A program made the translations under genes and the position numbers. The notes beneath the pieces were generated by a model, which did not search any database, was not told where the DNA came from, and saw only the letters and a list, made by a program, of their open reading frames with translations. 12,129 bases of DNA from Desulfococcus sp. (GTDB lineage Bacteria; Desulfobacterota; Desulfobacteria; Desulfobacterales; Desulfosalsimonadaceae): contig JAHECJ010000002.1 in the NCBI GenBank assembly GCA_024641805.1, positions 1 through 12,129 of the forward strand, given 5' to 3'. This document shows positions 7,524 through 12,129 of this stretch, piece after piece. The first letter of the stretch is position 1, and every line of letters begins with the position of its first letter.

Positions 7524-7579
7524 AGGTTTCAGTGTTCAGGTGCCGGTTATCCCTCCCTGACACCTGAAACCCGACACCT
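7524..7579. repeat. Imperfect inverted repeat after the DUF748 gene
   Basis: The arms AGGTTTCAGTGTTCAGGTG (7524-7542) and GACACCTGAAACCCGACACC (7559-7578) are imperfect reverse complements that pair best through TCAGGTG/CACCTGA. They may act as a transcript-end hairpin or be a degenerate dispersed repeat. No U-tract follows, so simple intrinsic termination is unlikely. A run of seven G (7515-7521) lies just upstream. Confidence 0.45.
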
Positions 7580-7657
7580 TAAGGCCTAATTAATGCATCA
7601 AACCCAGGTAATTATATCAGCAACATTTACCTTTTGATAAACATTAGGAGGAACTGC

Positions 7658-8287
7658 ATGACCCTGAATCATCCGGAGTTGACTCAAAAAGCGCTTGATA
7701 TTTTAAGGAATCCGTCGACATTTGAATGGCATCTGATTCCGCTGCTGGCATTGGTTGTTTACATTTACTTCAATGAAATCGCCAATAAGAACTGGAAGGG
7801 GATTGCCGCAGGCCTTTCCCTGTACATGGTGCACTGGTTTTATGAAATTCTTAACGCCCTGATTCAGCACTTCTCCGGCCACGCCCTGTGGACGGTTCCG
7901 GCCGGCACCAGTTTTCTGCTGCTCATCGGCGTGGGAGCGGAATTGTCCCTCATGTTTTCCGTTGCCGGCCTGATTTTTTCCAAGATACTGCCAGAAGATC
8001 CGAAGCTGAAAATCATGGGCATCAACAACCGCATTTTATTTGCCCTGGGCAATGCGGCGTTTTTTTCCATCTTTGAAATCTGGCTGGCCACCACACCGGC
8101 ATTTCACTGGGTGTATCCATGGTGGGGTTCCTTCCCGGTGTTTATCACCGTGTATATCCCTTTTTTCCTGGCCGCCAACTTCGCCTATGACTGGCAGCCG
8201 AAAACCCAGATCCTGTGGATCGGCAGCCTGTTTGTCATTAATGCGGCGATGCTGGTGGTGTTTGCAGGGGTTCTCCGCTGGATCTGA
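7658..8287 (+). CDS. Polytopic membrane protein of unknown family, six predicted helices
   Basis: I do not recognise the family. The 209-residue product is strongly hydrophobic, with about six transmembrane segments near residues 20-40, 46-68, 82-105, 125-147, 155-175 and 185-208. Aromatic and polar residues in the helices (HWFYEILN, FFSIFEIWL, PWWGSFPVF) could line a site, but no known motif is evident. The frame continues upstream to a TTG at 7634, but AGGAGG (7646-7651) six bases before the ATG at 7658 decides the start. The gene follows the DUF748 gene on the same strand after 150 bases holding an inverted repeat, so co-transcription is possible but not shown. Its TGA stop is immediately followed by repeat copy B. 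A small integral membrane enzyme or sensor is as likely as a transporter. Confidence 0.8.
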   Translation: MTLNHPELTQKALDILRNPSTFEWHLIPLLALVVYIYFNEIANKNWKGIAAGLSLYMVHWFYEILNALIQHFSGHALWTVPAGTSFLLLIGVGAELSLMFSVAGLIFSKILPEDPKLKIMGINNRILFALGNAAFFSIFEIWLATTPAFHWVYPWWGSFPVFITVYIPFFLAANFAYDWQPKTQILWIGSLFVINAAMLVVFAGVLRWI

Positions 8288-8428
8288 CAGGATATTGAAA
8301 AACTATTGCGCTTGGCCATGCGGCGTTGAAATTGACGCTCAAGATGCTCATTTATAGATATAAACTCCGCTATTTCACGTTAATTTCGCCTTGCCTTGCC
8401 GGCGCTCATAACGTTTTTCAACACCCTG
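8288..8428. repeat. Inverted-repeat (MITE-like) element, copy B
   Basis: About 141 bp with the same ends and orientation as the copy at 927-1076: left TTGAAAAACTATTGCGC, right GCGCTCATAACGTTTTTCAA, edges CAGG and CCTG. The centre TATAGATATAAACTCCGCT matches that of copy A. An inner arm pair (GGCG...AAATT with AATTTCGCC) adds to the fold. It starts directly after the TGA of the membrane protein gene and lies between convergent genes, upstream of the terminator at 8443-8488. There is no coding potential. Confidence 0.8.
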
Positions 8429-8442
8429 TAAAATTAATAAAA

Positions 8443-8488
8443 AAAGAGCGTTTCATTCTATCGTTATAACTGAAATGAAACGCTCTTT
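8443..8488. terminator. Strong bidirectional intrinsic terminator
   Basis: A perfect 15 bp stem, AAAGAGCGTTTCATT (8443-8457) with AATGAAACGCTCTTT (8474-8488), closes a 16-base loop. A T-rich tract follows on each strand: AATTTTTT on plus, and TTTTTATTAATTTT on the complement. It serves the convergent membrane protein and histidine kinase genes. The kinase stop codon (8487-8489 on the complement) is part of the stem base. Confidence 0.92.
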
Positions 8489-10394
8489 AATTTTTTAAAA
8501 TGGGAAATACCGGTTCATTGAGTGGAACAACCAGGTTTATCCGTGTTCCGGAGCCTGGCGCGGAATGAATTGTCAGGCGGCCGCTAAGGTGGTTTATTTT
8601 TTCCATGATATCGAACAGCCCGAATCCCTTATCCTCGTAGTGCCCTTCGGACAGGCTGCCGGCATCAAACCCGATCCCATTATCACTGACATCAATACTT
8701 AACTGATTATTTGAATTGTCAATATTGATAGCCACATTGCTTGCCCAGGCATGCTTTATTGCGTTTTGAATGATTTCCTTGATCACTCTGTAAACCGTAA
8801 GCTTAATTTCTTCATCCAGATACTCCAGGCTGCCGTAGAATCTTGTTTTTACCACCAGCCGGTTTTTTGATTCAATGGATTTGGCCAATGATTCAACCGC
8901 TTCCCTGAGCCCCAGGTCATATAAAACCGGCGGACTTAAGTCATATGTGATGCCCCGTATTTCTTTGATGGATTTAACAATCTGATCCTTTATTTCATCA
9001 AGCTGGCTGGCATGTTTCGGGTCATCCAGGGATTTTTCAAATGCATTGAGCTTGAGCTGCGCGGCAAACAATTCCTGGCTGACACTTTCGTGCAGCTGGG
9101 AGGCCAATTGTCTGCGCTGGATTTCTTCGGTTTTTGACAACTGGATGCTTAATTGTCTGAGTTTGGACTGATAGCCGACCAGCTTGTTTTCAATTTCTTT
9201 TAAGTGGGTAATATCTGTTAAAATGACCTCCGCTTTCCGGAGCAGATCTTCTTGATACGTTATATTGGTATTTAAGAGAACCCATTTTGTCTGGCCATTT
9301 TTGCTGACAAACTGATAAGCGCTTTCCGGGGACACATTTTTTCCTTCAAGACGCTGAGAAAACCGTCTGGCAAAAATCTTTTTGCTTTCCTCTGTCATCA
9401 GATCCATCGGATTCATCGAAAGCATTTCTTCTTTTGAATATCCACTGATACCCAGGAGTGAATCATTGACACTGATGATCCTGTTGGTTTGAAAATCAAA
9501 CTCCAGGATGCCGGCCCGGGCGTGTTCCACCAGCTGCCGATATCTTGTCTCGCTCTCCCGCAAAACATGCTCCGTGGTATCTCTTTCCCGGAGAAGATCA
9601 TCCATTTCTGATTTGAGATAGCTGACCGCCTCAAAAACTTTTCTGACGGATGGATCCGCATGATGGTTTATTGCCGGAGCTTCAATCCCGTCCCGGTGCC
9701 AGTCAATGGATTCAATATATTTGAGGAGTTCTTCAGAGTATTTTCGGGTGATGCGCTCTTTGAAACGACCAAAGGGTTTGAGCTTGAGGTTATTTATTTT
9801 TCCGGCGGCCTGCCGGAAAATCGCCGGCGATGCTTCGGACGTTTTGATCGGCAGGCATTGCGGGTCAGAATCATTGTCCTGACACAGAATATTACCGGCA
9901 TTGCACTGGCTGATTATTTCCTCCGCCAGATCGATGGCCTGCTCAAACAATGCCACGGCATACATATGCCTGCCGCGGGCATGAAGTCTTTTGGCTATTT
10001 TAAAACTGATCCGGTATAATAGTGGAAGATTATATACAATCCACCCCCAAAACACCTCATTGTTTTCGAAATAGTGTATATACGCTTTTCTGGCTTCGGA
10101 ATCCGCTCCTTCAACATCCGCATAATCTTCGATATAGACGATGCCGGCTTTTTTATCGAAGTGCGTTGATATATATCCATCAATAAAACGCAATGCTTCC
10201 GCCATCTCATACGAACGCACATAACCGGACGCTTTGACCAGGCAAATCCGGTCGCCGAGCTTTGCGATATCCACGAAATAATTACTGTCCGGATGGCGGC
10301 TGACAAAAATATCCGGGTGAGACACTGGAAGATGGGAATACCGGCAACGGGAACCGGATCTGAACCAGGCAGGCTTTTTATTTATGTCCACCAT
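8487..10394 (-). CDS. Cytoplasmic PAS sensor histidine kinase (NarL/HisKA_3 type) with an unusual N-terminal domain
   Basis: About 635 residues with no transmembrane helix, so probably soluble. From the ATG at 10394: an unassigned domain at about 38-160 (YFVDIAKLGDRICLVKASGY through FKIAKRLH and AVALFEQAIDLAEEI); a linker with a short coiled coil (about 250-285); a PAS domain (about 283-400) ending ILTDITHLKEIE; a HisKA_3 dimerisation helix with RRQLASQLHESVSQEL, phospho-acceptor His at 435; and a HATPase_c domain with N box IIQNAIKHA, G1 DVSDNGIGF, G2 KGFGLFDI and GSGTRINL. The kinase core looks intact. The frame can start six codons earlier at TTG 10412, six bases after the upstream stop; neither start has a good Shine-Dalgarno. 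It follows the nitronate monooxygenase gene by 24 bases, suggesting an operon. No cognate response regulator is present in the window. Confidence 0.9.
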   Translation of the reverse strand: MVDINKKPAWFRSGSRCRYSHLPVSHPDIFVSRHPDSNYFVDIAKLGDRICLVKASGYVRSYEMAEALRFIDGYISTHFDKKAGIVYIEDYADVEGADSEARKAYIHYFENNEVFWGWIVYNLPLLYRISFKIAKRLHARGRHMYAVALFEQAIDLAEEIISQCNAGNILCQDNDSDPQCLPIKTSEASPAIFRQAAGKINNLKLKPFGRFKERITRKYSEELLKYIESIDWHRDGIEAPAINHHADPSVRKVFEAVSYLKSEMDDLLRERDTTEHVLRESETRYRQLVEHARAGILEFDFQTNRIISVNDSLLGISGYSKEEMLSMNPMDLMTEESKKIFARRFSQRLEGKNVSPESAYQFVSKNGQTKWVLLNTNITYQEDLLRKAEVILTDITHLKEIENKLVGYQSKLRQLSIQLSKTEEIQRRQLASQLHESVSQELFAAQLKLNAFEKSLDDPKHASQLDEIKDQIVKSIKEIRGITYDLSPPVLYDLGLREAVESLAKSIESKNRLVVKTRFYGSLEYLDEEIKLTVYRVIKEIIQNAIKHAWASNVAINIDNSNNQLSIDVSDNGIGFDAGSLSEGHYEDKGFGLFDIMEKINHLSGRLTIHSAPGSGTRINLVVPLNEPVFPILKN

Positions 10395-10418
10395 ACATGA
10401 CGGTCTCGCCAAAGAATG

Positions 10419-11420
10419 TTATTCATCAAACATCCGGATGCTGCTTTTAAGAGAGGCTTCGGCCTCTTTAACCATGCGGGAGACCAATTCGGCGACTGTC
10501 GGGATATCTGATATCCGCCCCACCGACTGCCCGATGGTCAGCATGGCCTCTTCCGCGTTGCCTTCTTTCCAGACCTGTTTTGCCCGTTCCCCTGAAATCA
10601 GGGGCAGGAGTTCGCCCAGGTCGCCGCCCTCCTCTTCGACTTTTGCCACTTTCCGCATAATTTCGTTGCGGAGCGCCCGGACCTGAAGGCCGAATCCGGC
10701 CAGCAAGGCCTGCAGCTGAAGGGATGTGTCGGCTTCGGTTTTTTCCACCAGTACTTTGTAAATATTGGGATGAATGCCGCTTTCCTTTGTCGCCAGAAAA
10801 CGCGTGGCCATCATGATGCCGTCCGCCCCCAGGGCCAGCGCCGCGGCCAGACTTTTGCCGTCCGCCATTCCTCCGGCGGCCATCACCGGTATACTCACCA
10901 CTTCTCTCACCTTCGGCACCAGCACCATGGTTGAGACATTGTCTTTATGGGGGAATCCGCCTTCTTCGAAACCGGCCATGGTGATGGCGTCATACCCGAC
11001 TTTTTCCGCATGCACGGCATGCTTGACCGTTCCGACCTTATGGATCACTTTGACACCTGCGTCCTTGGCCATGGGAATAAATTCTTTGCCCAGAAACGTA
11101 TCCACCGGGGCACCGGCGATTTCAATGGCCGTGACTTTTTTTTCACAGCAGACCCGGAAAAAATCCTTCAGCAGCTCGATGGGCAGTCGAATGGAGGGCA
11201 TGGTGGTTATATTGACGATAAACGGTTTGTCCGTGAGCTTCCGGGTCTGGTCGATGGCAGCCCGCAATTCATCGGCAGAATTATAATTGCCTGAGGTCAG
11301 GTTGCCCATGGCGCCGGTGTTGCTGATGGCAGCCGCCAGCTCCGGTTTGGCGATCCAGAGCATGCCGCCGCACTGGATCGGATATTTAATGCCAAAAAGT
11401 TCGGTGATTCGGGTTTTCAT
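10419..11420 (-). CDS. Nitronate monooxygenase-like FMN enzyme (NPD family)
   Basis: A 333-residue TIM-barrel flavoprotein of the nitronate monooxygenase/2-nitropropane dioxygenase family (PF03060), also related to FabK. Visible motifs are YPIQCGGM (13-20), GNLTSGN (39-45), HKVGTVKHA (127-135), AGFEEGGFPH (149-158), the FMN phosphate loop AAGGMADG (181-188) and GADGIMMATRFL (198-209). Where class I NMOs and FabK have the catalytic His directly after the GG pair, this protein has Phe156 with a His two residues later, and a two-residue insertion before the STM motif; its reaction may therefore differ. The frame opens at TTG 11471, but GGAGG four bases before ATG 11420 and homology to YPI...GGM starts decide for 11420. 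It is first in a probable two-gene unit with the histidine kinase and divergent from the crotonase gene. Confidence 0.88.
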   Translation of the reverse strand: MKTRITELFGIKYPIQCGGMLWIAKPELAAAISNTGAMGNLTSGNYNSADELRAAIDQTRKLTDKPFIVNITTMPSIRLPIELLKDFFRVCCEKKVTAIEIAGAPVDTFLGKEFIPMAKDAGVKVIHKVGTVKHAVHAEKVGYDAITMAGFEEGGFPHKDNVSTMVLVPKVREVVSIPVMAAGGMADGKSLAAALALGADGIMMATRFLATKESGIHPNIYKVLVEKTEADTSLQLQALLAGFGLQVRALRNEIMRKVAKVEEEGGDLGELLPLISGERAKQVWKEGNAEEAMLTIGQSVGRISDIPTVAELVSRMVKEAEASLKSSIRMFDE

Positions 11421-11448
11421 CGCACCTCCAGTTATAATGATAAAATAC

Positions 11449-11463
11449 TTTACATCCTGTAAA
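11449..11463. promoter_or_regulatory. Small palindrome upstream of the NMO gene
   Basis: TTTACATCCTGTAAA is a perfect six-base inverted repeat with a three-base centre, 29 bases before the NMO start codon. Its position in the leader or promoter area would suit an operator. No regulator is identified, and a clear -35/-10 pair for the NMO gene was not found. Confidence 0.35.
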
Positions 11464-11566
11464 TTAAACAATCATATGGCAACAGACTTTTTCGCAAACC
11501 GACCCCTCATTGTATTTTTTTATACATGAAATCAGAGTATTAAAATACAAAAGGAATAATTATTCA

Positions 11567-11582
11567 TGGCATACTAAATGCA
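11567..11582 (+). promoter_or_regulatory. Candidate sigma-54 promoter of the crotonase-like gene
   Basis: TGGCATACTAAATGCA matches the -24/-12 pattern TGGCAc-N5-tTGCA, with the GG and GC elements at the correct spacing. It would start transcription near 11594, about 53 bases before the ATG. A perfect TATAAT at 11587-11592 offers a sigma-70 alternative, but no good -35 lies 16-18 bases before it. No enhancer-binding activator is encoded in the window. Confidence 0.5.
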
Positions 11583-11646
11583 AAGTTATAATTAACACAT
11601 CCTTATTTTAGTTAATAATATTACGGTTTGCAACGGAGGACATATA

Positions 11647-12129
11647 ATGATCGATAAAAAATCATTTGAAGCGGACTTTGAATTCTTTTCTACGCAATTT
11701 ATTGACGGAATCCTCTGGATTTACTTTCAAAAAAATTTATTTATTCAGGCAACGAACATTGCCAACCGGGATGCCCTTCTTTCCTACCTGGACAGGGTTT
11801 CCGCCTGTGATTCTATCAAGGTCATTGTTTTCCGATCATTTCTGGAAGAATCCGGACATCTCGAGTATCTCCATTTCTTTCAAACCATCAAGTCCCGACA
11901 GAGTAATTTAGACCTTCACCGCTTATTTAATTTTTATGCGGCCCTGGTTCTGAAACTGTCCGAAATGAAACAAATAGTCATTCATGCCGCTTCCGGCAAT
12001 GTGATTCCGCTGTTTTTAAATACCAGCCTGGCGTGTGACTACCGGATTGCCGCTGATAATACCGTTTTTAAAAACGCATATCTGGAAATGGGGATATTGC
12101 CCATCGGCGGGGGCGCCTATTTTCTCTCC
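11647..12129 (+). CDS. Divergent crotonase (enoyl-CoA hydratase/isomerase superfamily) protein, 3' end outside window
   Basis: 161 codons are open to the right edge; a full crotonase has about 260, so the C-terminal 100 or so residues are missing. The crotonase core is visible in SLACDYRIAADNTVFKNAYLEMG (127-149) followed by ILPIGGGAYFLS. The normal catalytic features are degraded: the G-x-x-x-GGG oxyanion segment reads SGNVIPLF (116-123), and in the usual F-G-x-P-E segment the oxyanion Gly and catalytic Glu become Lys142 and Tyr145, with a Glu two residues later (E147). It may catalyse another reaction or have a binding or regulatory role. The start is secure: GGAGGA (11635-11640) lies six bases before ATG. 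It is divergent from the NMO-histidine kinase unit, with a candidate sigma-54 promoter upstream. Confidence 0.85.
   Translation, partial: MIDKKSFEADFEFFSTQFIDGILWIYFQKNLFIQATNIANRDALLSYLDRVSACDSIKVIVFRSFLEESGHLEYLHFFQTIKSRQSNLDLHRLFNFYAALVLKLSEMKQIVIHAASGNVIPLFLNTSLACDYRIAADNTVFKNAYLEMGILPIGGGAYFLS

Noticed and set aside
7198..7563. 121-codon minus-strand frame over the 3' end of the DUF748 gene
   Set aside because: Ser/Arg-rich composition is typical of antisense reading, with no motif. The overlapping plus-strand gene is well supported.
7634..7657. Upstream TTG start for the membrane protein
   Set aside because: The extra codons cover the AGGAGG ribosome-binding site that serves the ATG at 7658.
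9660..10019. 119-codon plus-strand frame inside the histidine kinase gene
   Set aside because: It is antisense to a continuous kinase domain structure and has no recognisable domain.
11421..11471. N-terminal extension of the NMO-like protein from a TTG
   Set aside because: The extension covers the GGAGG site in front of ATG 11420, and family members begin near the YPI...GGM segment.
11510..11550. TTGTATTTT/AAAATACAA arms between the divergent NMO and crotonase genes
   Set aside because: The nine-base arms are A/T only apart from one G or C each, with a 23-base loop. This is expected by chance in this composition and has no T-tract context of a terminator.
11591..11616. ATTAAC-N14-GTTAAT inverted repeat near the predicted crotonase start site
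   Set aside because: Arms are only six bases in very AT-rich DNA, so chance is likely. It is not strong enough to call an operator.

Overview
The window (12,129 bases) looks like chromosomal DNA from a Gram-negative bacterium. Moderate GC, widely spaced genes, palindromic intergenic repeats, a large AsmA/DUF748-type envelope protein, acyl-CoA-type enzymes and a soluble PAS histidine kinase together suggest a deltaproteobacterium of the Desulfobacterales kind. That assignment is inference from style and gene content; no taxonomic marker is present.

Layout, left to right. (1) 1-914, minus: amidohydrolase-2 family hydrolase, running to the left edge. (2) 1141-2487, minus: FAD-dependent oxidoreductase of the DAO family. 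(3) 2522-2593: a symmetric regulatory node with two face-to-face promoters whose -10 boxes form the two ends of one palindromic operator. It lies between the oxidoreductase and a TetR/BetI-type repressor (2753-3343, plus). (4) 3481-4260, minus: TatD-family metal hydrolase, convergent with the repressor; a head-to-head REP pair sits between them. (5) 4520-7507, plus: 995-residue membrane-anchored DUF748/AsmA-like protein, followed by a six-helix membrane protein of unknown family (7658-8287, plus). (6) 8487-11420, minus: a probable two-gene unit, a nitronate monooxygenase-like flavoprotein followed by a cytoplasmic PAS histidine kinase with an unusual N-terminal domain. (7) 11647-12129, plus, divergent from (6): a degenerate crotonase-superfamily protein, cut by the right edge, behind a candidate sigma-54 promoter.

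How the genes relate. The TetR protein very probably controls both itself and the FAD oxidoreductase from the shared operator. The nitronate monooxygenase, histidine kinase and crotonase form a divergent cluster that could link flavin or acyl-CoA chemistry to signalling, but no response regulator lies in the window and this is a hypothesis. The other genes look like independent housekeeping or envelope units.

Intergenic DNA. No gap exceeds 300 bases, and most gaps hold structured DNA: two copies of a 141-150 bp inverted-repeat element (927-1076, 8288-8428), a different 102 bp nested palindrome (2620-2721), a REP pair (3409-3484), an imperfect inverted repeat (7524-7579) and a strong bidirectional terminator (8443-8488). 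I saw no tRNA, rRNA, CRISPR array, transposase or phage gene.
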